This document shows, in pieces, positions 18,909-27,753 of a stretch of DNA of 64,000 nt (the stretch's first letter is position 1; each line of letters begins with the position of its first letter). The notes beneath the pieces are model-generated. The model did not search any database and was not told where the DNA came from. It saw only the letters and a program-made list of their open reading frames with translations. The translations under genes were made by a program, and so were the position numbers. The stretch spans positions 496,001 through 560,000 of the forward strand of contig NZ_FOHZ01000001.1 of assembly GCF_900111555.1 (NCBI RefSeq). The letters run 5' to 3'. This DNA comes from Marinobacter segnicrescens. Lineage in GTDB: Bacteria; Pseudomonadota; Gammaproteobacteria; Pseudomonadales; Oleiphilaceae.

Positions 18909-18925
18909 CTGCAAATTAGGTGCCA
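18909..18925 (-). promoter_or_regulatory. Sigma-54 promoter of fliK
   Basis: The minus strand reads TGGCACCTAATTTGCAG, which matches the RpoN consensus (TGGCAC-N5-TTGC) with the correct 10-base GG-GC spacing. The predicted start site is near 18900, about 50 bases before the fliK ATG. Confidence 0.85.
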
Positions 18926-18978
18926 GAGAGGAAGTGGGCCGGTAAAACCGGCTCCGGGAGCTATATGGGCGAGGACCG

Positions 18979-19326
18979 TCAGGCGAGCAGGGATTCTTCC
19001 ATGAGACGCCGGACGATGGCGAATTCCGCCTCCAGGTCCGTCATCCTTTGCCGGGCATCGGCCAGCGCTCCGTCACGGCCCGCCTTTTCAATAACAAGGC
19101 ACAGTTCGCCCAGCCGGGCCGCGCCGATATTGATACTGCTGCCTTTGAAACTGTGAGCCGTTTTGGCGAATGCGTCCGGGTCATTGTCGGACAGCGCCTG
19201 ATGAAGCGCCTGGATTCGTTCACGGGAATCGCTGATGTACGTCTGGATGAGGATATCGAACTCATCCTCCATCACATCCCGCAGCTCGGCGAGGGCTTCT
19301 TCATCAAGGTGTGGCTTGTCGTTCAT
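18979..19326 (-). CDS. hptB: Histidine phosphotransfer protein HptB
   Basis: A 115-residue single Hpt domain with the phosphorylatable H58 in AHSFKGSSINIGA. In Pseudomonas, HptB takes phosphate from hybrid kinases and passes it to HsbR, steering flagellar anti-sigma factor FlgM and biofilm formation through HsbA. The ATG at 19326 follows GAGG at good spacing. The order hsbA-hsbR-hptB matches the Pseudomonas locus, which supports the name over an unrelated Hpt protein. Confidence 0.85.
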   Translation of the reverse strand: MNDKPHLDEEALAELRDVMEDEFDILIQTYISDSRERIQALHQALSDNDPDAFAKTAHSFKGSSINIGAARLGELCLVIEKAGRDGALADARQRMTDLEAEFAIVRRLMEESLLA

Positions 19327-19441
19327 ACCCAACCTCACGGGAGCCACAGGTGAAACGTGACTCTTGATGTATTTGTCTAATCATAGTCTGGGCAGTTGGT
19401 GATATTGCAACCCGATGACCGGAGAGCGTACCCGGCAGTCC

Positions 19442-21169
19442 TCAAGTTTGCCCGCTCCCGTGCTCGGTCAGCTCCCAATCATATACTACTTCAGCCTGAT
19501 TTCCTTGTTTGTTGTAGGTCAGGCCACTGGATAACCGGCGAATTAGCGCCAGTCCGCGACCGGCATATGCTCGCTCCCCGGGCTCAGTCACCGCCTCAGG
19601 ATCAAAGCCCTGCCCGGAATCCCGGCAGCGGATGATCAGTCGCCCCCCGCTGTCGCGCAAACAGTGCTCCAGGTCAAATTGGATAGAATGCCCCTCCACA
19701 ACGGCAAGGCGCCGCTCCCGTTCAGCATAGTAGCGGGCAAAGCCTTCCGGACTATTTTTCCAGGCGGAGGGCAGCTCCAGCACGCCATGCTCCAGGGCGT
19801 TATTGTAGAGTTCCGCCAGCAAGGTATAGATTTCGCCGCTGTGCTGCCGCAGCCCGGCCACTGCCATGCAGACATGGAGCAAGAGTGGCAGCGGATTGAA
19901 CTGACCCAGGGTGGGGCCCTCCACCTCATAGCTGCAGCGCCAGAAGGCGGGGCCGGTGAGGGCCGACTGCGTAGCAGGCACTGACCGCTTCGTCACCGGG
20001 TCCTGGCTGGTCATCCGGAGTCCCAGAAGGGTAAGGTCATCGGATTCCCGGCCGCCACCGGCAAAGGTCTGAACCTGCTCGATAACATGGTCGACGGGTG
20101 AGACGTGAGCTGGCTGGGTCGCCAGTGCCTGCAGCAATCGCTGCTCACCGAAGTGCTGTCCGCCGGCATCGGTGGCTTCCAGCACGCCGTCCGTCATCAG
20201 CAGTAGCTGGTCCCCCGGCTTCGCCCGATACTCTTCCATGGGCGCCGCAAACCGCTCCGGGCCCAGAACCCCCAGGGGCAGGTGTCGGGATACCAGGGAA
20301 TGGCAGGTGCCATCGATGTCCATCAGGTAACCATCCGGCAGCCCCCCGTTCCAGACCCGCACCACGCCCTGACGGAAGTCCACTTCAGCAAAGGTCGCGC
20401 AGCAAAACATGCCGGTGGGCAGGATCCGCACCAGTTTCTGGTTGAGCTCACGCAATACATCCGGCCCGCTGAAACCCTTACTGGTCATGCCGTAGAAAAT
20501 TTCTGCCACCGGCAGGGCGCCAATAGCCGCCGGCAGTCCGTGTCCGGTGAAGTCGCCAACCAGCAGGTGCATGCCGCCGGCGGGTCGGGGACAGGCAAAC
20601 AGGATGTCACCATTGAAGACGGACATGGGGGAGGCATGGTAGCGGATATTCGGCGCGTCGAGGCAGCCGGTATGGGCGATATTGTCGAACACCCGACGGG
20701 CCGTCACCTGTTCATCCAGCAATTGCTGGTTACGCATATGGATAAGGTCCCGCTGCCGGGCCAGGGTCTCCTGCATCCGGCGCATGCGATCAAACGCCCA
20801 AAGCTTGGCCCGGATGATGACCGGGTTGTAGGGCTTGGGCAGGAAATCGTCACCCCCGGCTTCAAGGCACTGGGCCAGGGAACCGGCATCGGACAGGGAG
20901 GTAAGGAAGATCACCGGCACCAGGGTTTCGCCGGCCAGCGCCTTGATCTGGCGGGCGGCTTCCATACCGTCCATCCTTGGCATCATGACATCCAGCAACA
21001 CCATATCCGGTTGCCAGCGGTGATAGAGCTGAAGTGCCGCCTGGCCGTCCTCGGCGGCCTGTACCTCATGCCCCTGACGTCGAAGTATGGCCTGGAGAAT
21101 CAGCCGGTCCGTGCTGCTGTCATCGGCAATCAGCAGCCGCAACGGCCTGGGGTTATCGGGATCTGTCAC
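19442..21169 (-). CDS. hsbR: Response regulator with PP2C phosphatase and kinase-like domains, HsbR
   Basis: A 575-residue three-domain protein. Residues 10-125 are a receiver with phospho-acceptor D60 (MVLLDVMMPRMDG). Residues about 170-375 form a SpoIIE/PP2C-type serine phosphatase (GDFTGHGLPAAIGALP, LMTDGVLEATDAGG). The C-terminal part resembles a RsbW-like HATPase (ELYNNALEHGVL, GRGLALIRRLSSGL). HsbR both phosphorylates and dephosphorylates the anti-anti-sigma factor HsbA in Pseudomonas. It lies 58 bases after hsbA and 115 before hptB. Confidence 0.88.
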   Translation of the reverse strand: MTDPDNPRPLRLLIADDSSTDRLILQAILRRQGHEVQAAEDGQAALQLYHRWQPDMVLLDVMMPRMDGMEAARQIKALAGETLVPVIFLTSLSDAGSLAQCLEAGGDDFLPKPYNPVIIRAKLWAFDRMRRMQETLARQRDLIHMRNQQLLDEQVTARRVFDNIAHTGCLDAPNIRYHASPMSVFNGDILFACPRPAGGMHLLVGDFTGHGLPAAIGALPVAEIFYGMTSKGFSGPDVLRELNQKLVRILPTGMFCCATFAEVDFRQGVVRVWNGGLPDGYLMDIDGTCHSLVSRHLPLGVLGPERFAAPMEEYRAKPGDQLLLMTDGVLEATDAGGQHFGEQRLLQALATQPAHVSPVDHVIEQVQTFAGGGRESDDLTLLGLRMTSQDPVTKRSVPATQSALTGPAFWRCSYEVEGPTLGQFNPLPLLLHVCMAVAGLRQHSGEIYTLLAELYNNALEHGVLELPSAWKNSPEGFARYYAERERRLAVVEGHSIQFDLEHCLRDSGGRLIIRCRDSGQGFDPEAVTEPGERAYAGRGLALIRRLSSGLTYNKQGNQAEVVYDWELTEHGSGQT

Positions 21170-21227
21170 GGGTGCATCCTCTCACCCGGAGGGCCTGCCA
21201 GACACAGCAGCACCCTCACCGGTCGCG

Positions 21228-21533
21228 TCAACGAATGGAAAAAAGCTGCTCGAAATTGGAGATGGCCAGGATACGGCGCACGTCGCCGTTGCAGTTCTCG
21301 ATGCAGATGCTGGCATTGTCACCACCGGCAAAGTCCCTCAGCAACAGGAGCATGCCCAGTGCGGAGCTGTCCAGGTACCGGGTATCAGACATGTCGATCA
21401 CCCAGTGCCGGACTCCCTCCGAATCGTTTTCATAGGCATCACGGAAGGCCTGGTGGGTACTGAAATCAAAACGTCCCTCGATGGCAATGGTGCGGGTTTC
21501 ACCGTCGTCGCTTTGTCGGGTGTGCACAGGCAT
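21228..21533 (-). CDS. hsbA: Anti-sigma factor antagonist HsbA (STAS domain)
   Basis: A 101-residue STAS protein. The phosphorylatable serine lies in YLDSSALGMLLLL (S56 or S57), as in SpoIIAA-like antagonists. In Pseudomonas, unphosphorylated HsbA binds FlgM and promotes motility, while the phosphorylated form favours surface growth. GGAGGG precedes the ATG. The 181-base upstream gap to fliJ holds a short palindrome and no clear promoter. Confidence 0.87.
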   Translation of the reverse strand: MPVHTRQSDDGETRTIAIEGRFDFSTHQAFRDAYENDSEGVRHWVIDMSDTRYLDSSALGMLLLLRDFAGGDNASICIENCNGDVRRILAISNFEQLFSIR

Positions 21534-21556
21534 GGTCGTTCCCTCCGCTAACCTGG

Positions 21557-21575
21557 GTCAGACACCGGGTCTGAC
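21557..21575. repeat. Short GTCAGAC palindrome upstream of hsbA
   Basis: A perfect seven-base inverted repeat (GTCAGAC / GTCTGAC) with a five-base loop, flanked by GGG on one side and T3G4 on the other. Such GGGTCAGAC-type palindromes resemble REP elements. It would lie in the hsbA leader and could form a hairpin close to the ribosome-binding site. Confidence 0.5.
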
Positions 21576-21714
21576 TTTGGGGTAATCCTGCCGCTGATCG
21601 CCTGCCACTGCAACACTGTGATCCGTGGACCGGCAGGACTTCTGAACAGGCGCACGCCCTTCAGGATAGCCAATGTGTAGGCTTTTGTATTCCAGCACTG
21701 TCTCGCACGGATAC

Positions 21715-22158
21715 TTAGCGCCGCCGTGAGAACTGACGGGCGGCGGCTTCATCAGACTGCTTCTGCTCGGCGAGGTCACGGTCCCGTTGCTCCTGGGCAC
21801 GGCAGGCCTGGATGTACTTTTCCATGCCCCGGCGCCGCTCCCAGGCTTGCTGCCATTGCTGTCGCGCCTGCTCGACGCGCTGCTCTGCCTGCTCGACCCG
21901 GGCCTGCTGCTGCCCAAGGAGCAAGTCCAGGCGGGCAATGAAGTTCTGCCAACCCTGCAGCCTCGCCACCGGCACGGTCCCCTGCTGCTGTTCCCGCATT
22001 TGCTGGTGGTACTCCAGCTGGTAGCGCTGCAATTCCTCAAGGCGGTCCTGTTCCTCCTGCCACTGGCGCCGTACATCGTTCATACGGTCCAGGGCCTGTT
22101 GTTCCTTGCGCTCTTCCAGCGACAGCACTACTTGCAGGCGTTGCGACCGTACCGTCAT
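21715..22158 (-). CDS. fliJ: Flagellar export chaperone FliJ
   Basis: A 147-residue, almost wholly coiled-coil protein rich in Gln, Glu and Arg, the typical composition and length of FliJ. It links the FliI ATPase ring to FlhA. Its start overlaps the fliI stop by four bases. Confidence 0.92.
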   Translation of the reverse strand: MTVRSQRLQVVLSLEERKEQQALDRMNDVRRQWQEEQDRLEELQRYQLEYHQQMREQQQGTVPVARLQGWQNFIARLDLLLGQQQARVEQAEQRVEQARQQWQQAWERRRGMEKYIQACRAQEQRDRDLAEQKQSDEAAARQFSRRR

Positions 22159-23534
22159 TCACGGCCCCCGGCCTGGTTTCTGTCCGCATTGCCGGGCTTT
22201 GGAGGCTTCTCTGGCAGCAAGGCCAGCAATTGCTCCACGCACTGGTCAAACGGGGCGCCCTCATTCAGGTCCTGCCGGAGGAAGTCACGTATGGCGTCAA
22301 TATAGCGGATGGCAAAGTCGGTTTCCGGATCGGAGCCCTTCACATAGGCTCCCACGCTAATCAGGTCCCGGGCCTGCTGGTAGCGGGAATACACCTGCTT
22401 GAAACGCTGGGCCCGGGCGAAATGGTCCTTGTCCGTAACATGGGGCATAACCCGGCTGACGGAGGCTTCCACATCAATGGCAGGGTAGTGGCCCTCTTCC
22501 GCCAGGCGCCGGGACAGCACGATATGGCCATCAAGAATGGCCCGGGCCGAGTCCGCCACCGGATCCTGCTGGTCGTCACCCTCCGTGAGCACGGTATAGA
22601 ACGCGGTAATCGAGCCTCCTCCGGGCTTGCCATTGCCGGTGCGCTCCACCAGTTGTGGCAGCTTGGCAAACACCGATGGCGGATAACCCTTGGTCGCCGG
22701 TGGTTCTCCTACCGCCAGGGCGATTTCCCGCTGGGCCTGGGCATAGCGGGTCAGGGAGTCCATCAGCAGCAGAACGCGCTTGCCCTGGTCACGGTAGTAT
22801 TCCGCGATACGGGTGGTCAGCATGGCGGCGCGCAGGCGCATCAGGGGCGAGTCATCCGCCGGCGAGGCAACCACCACTGAACGGGACAGCCCTTCCTCCC
22901 CCAGGATGTCATCGATGAACTCCTTGACCTCCCGACCCCGCTCGCCAATCAGGCCAACGACGGTAATATCCGCATCCGTAAACCGGGTCATCATGCCCAG
23001 CAACATGCTCTTGCCCACGCCACTGCCGGCGAACAGGCCAAGGCGCTGGCCCTGGCCCACGGTCAGAAGACTGTTGATGGCACGGATACCCACATCCATG
23101 GAGGTGCGAACGGGGGCGCGGTTCAGCGGGTTGATGATCTCGCCGGAGAGCGGCACCCGGGCTTCGGCCTGCAATGGACCATGGTTATCCAGCGGTTCGC
23201 CGTTGCCATTGATCACTCGCCCCAGCAAACCCTCGCCCACCGGAACCTTGCTGGCCGCCGACAATGGCACCACCCTGGCACCGGGGCGCAGGCCATCAAT
23301 GGCGGTCAGGGGCATCAGGTAGACCCTGTCGTCCTCGAACCCCACCACTTCCGCCTCCACGGTGGCATCACCCTGGCCCAGGATCAGGCAGCGATCGCCC
23401 ACGACCATGGGACAGCCCACGCACTCCAGGGTCAGGCCAACCATACGGGTCAGGCGCCCGGACAGTTCCGGCGCGGGTTCAGGGGGTATATTGCCGCTCA
23501 GTCGCTGCAGGCGATCAGCCAGGCTGCTGGTCAT
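22155..23534 (-). CDS. fliI: Flagellum-specific ATPase FliI
   Basis: A 459-residue F1-beta-like ATPase that energises export. The P loop is GSGVGKS (170-176), the Walker B region reads [19 protein letters not shown] (given in part), and [15 protein letters not shown] is family-specific. The ATG at 23534 gives [10 protein letters not shown] and overlaps fliH by 20 bases; a start ten codons upstream is less likely. Confidence 0.96.
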   Translation of the reverse strand: MTSSLADRLQRLSGNIPPEPAPELSGRLTRMVGLTLECVGCPMVVGDRCLILGQGDATVEAEVVGFEDDRVYLMPLTAIDGLRPGARVVPLSAASKVPVGEGLLGRVINGNGEPLDNHGPLQAEARVPLSGEIINPLNRAPVRTSMDVGIRAINSLLTVGQGQRLGLFAGSGVGKSMLLGMMTRFTDADITVVGLIGERGREVKEFIDDILGEEGLSRSVVVASPADDSPLMRLRAAMLTTRIAEYYRDQGKRVLLLMDSLTRYAQAQREIALAVGEPPATKGYPPSVFAKLPQLVERTGNGKPGGGSITAFYTVLTEGDDQQDPVADSARAILDGHIVLSRRLAEEGHYPAIDVEASVSRVMPHVTDKDHFARAQRFKQVYSRYQQARDLISVGAYVKGSDPETDFAIRYIDAIRDFLRQDLNEGAPFDQCVEQLLALLPEKPPKPGNADRNQAGGRE

Positions 23535-24363
23535 CGTCGGACTCCCCCGGCTCGTCCAGTACATCCCGGTGGAAATCAGACAGCTCTCCCATCACCGACT
23601 CCAGCTGTTCGCTCTCGCCGGTTGAAGCGCTGCCGATCTGCTGCTCCAGCATGCCCTGAACGGCCTTCTGGAAACGCTTTTCAACGGTGTAATCCACCAG
23701 CGAGTGGCGGGTTTCCACCTTACATCCCCCCGCGAGGATAGACTCGTCCCCGGTAATCGCGACTTCCGCATCGAGGCGCCCGGCGACTTCACTGACCCAG
23801 TCAAGGTCAGAGGGATGAACGCGAACCCGGACATTCTCACGGGTCGACGGCAGGCTGTTGACCGCATCGGTAACCACCTGCCTTATCTGTGACGAGTCCA
23901 GGGACAACTCCCGGTGGATGACCGCCCGAGCCAGTACCGTAGCCAGGTTGACCAGGGCAGACTCCAGTTCGTCCTGGTGCTGCTCAATGGGTGCCACCAA
24001 CTCGGCCATGACACTTTCAAGTCGCGCCAGTTTTTCGTCAATGGCACTGCGGGCATTCTGCTCGGCCTGTTCCCGGCCTTCCCTTTCACCGGTTTCCCGG
24101 CCCTCGCGATAGCCCTGCTCACGGCCGTCTTGCGAACCTTTCGCGAAGCCCTCTTGATAGCCGGAACTGCGGCCCTCTTCCAGGCCCTCTTCCCAGGCCG
24201 ACTGACGGATGGACTCAATATCGGCGGCTGTCAGCGGCTTGACGTCCACCTCTTCCTCACGGGCGATCTCGTTGCCCTGCTCGTCCAGCAACGGCAACTC
24301 CCAACGCTCCCAGGCGCTGAGTTCTTCGGGAGGAACTCGGGTACCGCGACGGGAATCCTTCAT
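23515..24363 (-). CDS. fliH: Flagellar assembly protein FliH
   Basis: A 282-residue regulator of the FliI ATPase. The middle has the G-rich heptad-like repeat typical of FliH ([21 protein letters not shown], several Gx3G steps around residues 70-95) and the C-terminal half is a V-ATPase subunit E-like domain. The ATG at 24363 overlaps the fliG TGA by one base; a GTG one codon upstream is also possible. Confidence 0.92.
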   Translation of the reverse strand: MKDSRRGTRVPPEELSAWERWELPLLDEQGNEIAREEEVDVKPLTAADIESIRQSAWEEGLEEGRSSGYQEGFAKGSQDGREQGYREGRETGEREGREQAEQNARSAIDEKLARLESVMAELVAPIEQHQDELESALVNLATVLARAVIHRELSLDSSQIRQVVTDAVNSLPSTRENVRVRVHPSDLDWVSEVAGRLDAEVAITGDESILAGGCKVETRHSLVDYTVEKRFQKAVQGMLEQQIGSASTGESEQLESVMGELSDFHRDVLDEPGESDDDQQPG

Positions 24364-25400
24364 CACATCATTTCTTCGCCGGCACCACCGAGGGTGATCT
24401 CACCCGCTTCCGCCATACGACGGGCAATGGTGATGATATCTTTCTGGGCGGACTCCACTTCACTGACGCGGACAGGGCCCTTGGCCTCCAGGTCATCCTG
24501 GAGCAACTCGGCGGCACGCTTGGACATGTTGCGGAAGATCTTGTCCTTGACCGCATCATCAGAACCCTTGAGAGCAACCACCAACACCTCGGAAGACACT
24601 TCCCGCAGCAGGGCCTGGATGCCCCGGTCGTCCACTTCCACCAGGTTATCAAACACGAACATCAGGTCTTCGATGGTTGACGCCAGGTCCGGATCCATAT
24701 CCTTTATCGAATCCATCAGGCCGCCCTCAATGGAGCGGTCCATAAAGTTCATGATGTCGGCCGCCCGCTTGACGCCACCGATACGGCTGGTCTGGGCGCC
24801 GGAGCCGCCGGAGAACTGCTTCTCGAGGATATCGTTGAGTTCCTGCAGGGCCTGGGGCTGGATGCTCTCGAGGGCCGCTACCCGCATCATCACATCCAGC
24901 CGAACCTTGTCGTCCAGGGTGCCAAGGATCTCGGCCGCCTGGTCCGGATCCAGGTAGGAGATAACAATGGCCTGGATCTGGGGGTGCTCATAGCGAATGA
25001 TATCGCCCACGGCGCGGGGCTCCATCCACTTGAGGGTGTCGAGGCCGGTGGTGTTACCGCCGATCAGGATACGATCGATCAGGCTATTGGCCTTGTCGTC
25101 CCCCAGGGCCTGGGTCAGCATGGCGCGGATGTACTCATCATTGCCCACACCCAGGCCGGTCTGGCCACCAACGGCGTCGACAAACTCATTGAGCACATAG
25201 GACACTTCATCCTTGCTCACGTCCTTCATCTGGGCCATGGCCACCCCGACCCGCTGGACTTCCTTGGGGCCCATATGACGCAGGATCTCGGCGGCGTCGG
25301 ACTCACCCAGGGACATCAGCAGGATTGCGGCCTGCTCTACCCGGGGTATCTTGCGGCGGAGTTGTTTATTGTCCCCGTCCTGGCGATTTTCTTCACTCAT
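24363..25400 (-). CDS. fliG: Flagellar motor switch protein FliG
   Basis: A 345-residue rotor protein that contacts FliF, FliM and the stators. The N domain, the EHPQ motif (YEHPQIQAIVISYL), and the C-terminal torque helix (DIMFVF-like region LMFVFDNLVEVDDRGIQ, with charged residues) are present. The start overlaps fliF by eight bases. Confidence 0.96.
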   Translation of the reverse strand: MSEENRQDGDNKQLRRKIPRVEQAAILLMSLGESDAAEILRHMGPKEVQRVGVAMAQMKDVSKDEVSYVLNEFVDAVGGQTGLGVGNDEYIRAMLTQALGDDKANSLIDRILIGGNTTGLDTLKWMEPRAVGDIIRYEHPQIQAIVISYLDPDQAAEILGTLDDKVRLDVMMRVAALESIQPQALQELNDILEKQFSGGSGAQTSRIGGVKRAADIMNFMDRSIEGGLMDSIKDMDPDLASTIEDLMFVFDNLVEVDDRGIQALLREVSSEVLVVALKGSDDAVKDKIFRNMSKRAAELLQDDLEAKGPVRVSEVESAQKDIITIARRMAEAGEITLGGAGEEMM

Positions 25401-27102
25401 CGACGTTCACCCACTGGCGCATTACCTGGGCGACCCGGGCCGGGTCCTCGGCAATCAGCCCCTTCAAAGCGTTCAGGTGCCTATCATAGCTGTCAGCGGC
25501 GCCAGGCAAAAGCAACTCATCCTGACCGCCCATGGCATCCGCCAGTGCCCTGTCGGCACCCATACCAAGGTCATCGTAAGAGCCTCCGCCTGAGCCAGCG
25601 CCATCCTCCCGGCCATGCCGGCTGCCACCGGAAATGGTCTTGAGGACCGGGCGCAGCAGGCCCAGGACCAGCGCCAGGATTACCACCCCGGCAAGCACCT
25701 GCTTCATAAGGTTCCAGAACCAGGGTTGCTCCCAGAACGAAGGCTCCACGTATTCCACCGGCTGCTCCGGTGCGAACGCCGTGTTCATCACCGTGACACT
25801 GTCACCCCGGGCAGCGGAGTAGCCCACGGCATCACGTACCAGCATATTCAGGCGTTGCAGCTCCTGCTGTTGCCATGGCTGGTAACTGACCTCACCGGTG
25901 TCCGGATCCACCACCCGCTTGTCATCCACGGCCACGGCAACGGTCAGGCGCTTGATACCTCCCTGCGCCTGGCGAATGTAGCTGACGGTGCGGTCCACTT
26001 CGTAGTTGCGGGTGGATTCACGGCGGATGTCCACTGGCTGGGCCTGGCCACCCTCTTCTTCGTCCGCGTTGGCTGCGGCCTGCTCAGGCACAGCGGCTTG
26101 ACCCGGGGGTTGGTTGGAGAGCGCACCGGGAATACCGCCCTGGGCACCGCTGGCGCGCTGCTCGGACATTTCCCGCTCGCTGCGAATGGCCTGCTGTTCA
26201 GGGTTGAAGAGCTCTTCCGCCTGCTCGACAGAGGAGAAGTCCAGGTCGGCACTGACTTCCGCGCGGAAGCGGCTGTCGCCGACAATCGGTGCAATCATGG
26301 AAGCCACCCGGCTGGTCAGGCGCTCCTCCGTTCGCTCGGTGTATTCATACTGTTCCTGCATGTCCCGGCGATTCGCATCCTCCTCACGGCCGGTCAGCAG
26401 GTTGCCGTTCTGGTCGACCACGGTCACCTGCTCCCGGCTCATCTCCGGCACACTGCCTGCCACCAGGTTGACGATGGCCTTGATCTGCTCCTGCTCCACC
26501 CGGCGACCAGCGAAGACATTCAGGAATACCGAGGCAGTTGGCTTGCGGGCATCACGGACAAAGACGGAACGCTCCGGAATGGCAAGGTGCACCCGTGCGG
26601 ATTTGACACTGCGCATGCTGCCGATAGTCCGGGCCAGCTCACCTTCCAGGCCCCGGCGGAAGCTGATGGTTTCCATGAACTGGGAGGTGCCCAGTCCCTG
26701 CTCCTGGTCCAGCAACTCGTAACCAATGGTGTCCCTGTCGGTCACGCCCTCGGCAGCGAGCTTCAGGCGGGCGTCATAGACCTGGTCCGATGCCACCAGC
26801 AGGGCACCGGAGCGGCCGTCCATGCGGTACTCGATGCCACTCTGGTCAAGGATGCGGGAAACGTCTTCCGGGTTGTAGCTGGAGAGATCTCCCAGCACCG
26901 GCTGGTAGTTGGGCTCCTGTGCCCACAGCACCACGGCCACGCCCAGTGCCACGCTGGCAGCCAGCCCCACCATAAGTCCGATCTGCCGCAGCAGGTTAAG
27001 GCGGTTGAAGCCAAACAGCAGGTCGCTGCGGCTTTCACTTTCGGTGTCCGAACCGGTGGTGGACAGCTCAGTGGAGGTGGCGTCTGCAGGTATACTGGCC
27101 AT
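25393..27102 (-). CDS. fliF: Flagellar MS-ring protein FliF
   Basis: A 569-residue ring protein with transmembrane helices near residues 40-60 and 460-480 and a large periplasmic part containing ring-building motifs and a Gln/Ala-rich insertion around 310-350. The cytoplasmic tail after about residue 490 binds FliG, whose gene overlaps. Length matches the family. Confidence 0.96.
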   Translation of the reverse strand: MASIPADATSTELSTTGSDTESESRSDLLFGFNRLNLLRQIGLMVGLAASVALGVAVVLWAQEPNYQPVLGDLSSYNPEDVSRILDQSGIEYRMDGRSGALLVASDQVYDARLKLAAEGVTDRDTIGYELLDQEQGLGTSQFMETISFRRGLEGELARTIGSMRSVKSARVHLAIPERSVFVRDARKPTASVFLNVFAGRRVEQEQIKAIVNLVAGSVPEMSREQVTVVDQNGNLLTGREEDANRRDMQEQYEYTERTEERLTSRVASMIAPIVGDSRFRAEVSADLDFSSVEQAEELFNPEQQAIRSEREMSEQRASGAQGGIPGALSNQPPGQAAVPEQAAANADEEEGGQAQPVDIRRESTRNYEVDRTVSYIRQAQGGIKRLTVAVAVDDKRVVDPDTGEVSYQPWQQQELQRLNMLVRDAVGYSAARGDSVTVMNTAFAPEQPVEYVEPSFWEQPWFWNLMKQVLAGVVILALVLGLLRPVLKTISGGSRHGREDGAGSGGGSYDDLGMGADRALADAMGGQDELLLPGAADSYDRHLNALKGLIAEDPARVAQVMRQWVNVDE

Positions 27103-27137
27103 GGGGTTGCTCCGCTACTAACTCGTTATACCGGCCG

Positions 27138-27506
27138 TCAGATCGGCATGTTCATGATGTCTTCATACGCCTTGACCACCCGGTTACGAACCTGGGACAG
27201 GGCATCAAAAGCGACCGACGATTTCTGGGAGGCAATCATCACCCGGGTGATATCCACGTTTGGGTCGCCCTGCTCATAGGCGGTTCGAAGTTCGCCGGTG
27301 GTCGACTGCAGGTCGTTGACCTTGTTCACGGCCTGGTTGAGCATATCGCCAAAGCCCGGAGTTTCGTTGACCTTTTCCGGGCCCGACGGCTTGTCCACCT
27401 GGCCACGTATCGCCAGGTCGTTATCCATGCGCTGGTTCTGCATCATCTGCGCCCGCAGATTGCGCATCTCGGACAGGACGTTATTGATATCGGCTCGCTG
27501 GACCAT
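27138..27506 (-). CDS. fliE: Flagellar hook-basal body protein FliE
   Basis: A 122-residue rod-adapter protein. The C-terminal half is diagnostic (VNKVNDLQSTTGELRTAYEQG and MIASQKSSVAFDALSQVRNRVV regions, given by parts). It is the first gene of the fliEFGHIJ operon and lies behind a sigma-54 promoter. Confidence 0.95.
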   Translation of the reverse strand: MVQRADINNVLSEMRNLRAQMMQNQRMDNDLAIRGQVDKPSGPEKVNETPGFGDMLNQAVNKVNDLQSTTGELRTAYEQGDPNVDITRVMIASQKSSVAFDALSQVRNRVVKAYEDIMNMPI

Positions 27507-27584
27507 TGCTCGTCTCCCGGTTCCAAAAGCTCTTGCGCGCCCGGTGTCCTGGGGTGGCGCTGAACAGGTTTCGACGGGGTGAAT

Positions 27585-27600
27585 GCAAAGTTCTGACCAA
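27585..27600 (-). promoter_or_regulatory. Sigma-54 promoter of the fliEFGHIJ operon
   Basis: The minus strand reads TTGGTCAGAACTTTGC, followed by A; the GG and GC doublets are 10 bases apart. It lies about 80 bases upstream of fliE. In Pseudomonas this promoter depends on RpoN and FleR. Confidence 0.75.
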
Positions 27601-27711
27601 CTAACAATTAATCAATGATTACAGCGTGTTAAATAATAAGGCCCGCTGCGACCACAGAACGCTGTCGGGATTTTGACGTGCTGGAGAAGGCGCATACCCG
27701 GGCCAGAAACA

Positions 27712-27737
27712 GAAAAGGCGCCCGCAGGCGCCTTTTC
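27712..27737 (-). terminator. Terminator after fleR
   Basis: A perfect 11-base-pair stem (GAAAAGGCGCC / GGCGCCTTTTC) with a four-base loop starts 17 bases past the fleR stop and is followed by a T-rich stretch on the minus strand. It separates fleSR from fliE. Confidence 0.85.
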
Positions 27738-27753
27738 CGGAGAGCTTTCAGGG

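Noticed and set aside
18930..18960. GCCGG-CCGGC hairpin downstream of hptB as a terminator
   Set aside because: Only five base pairs and no T-run after it; too weak to call.
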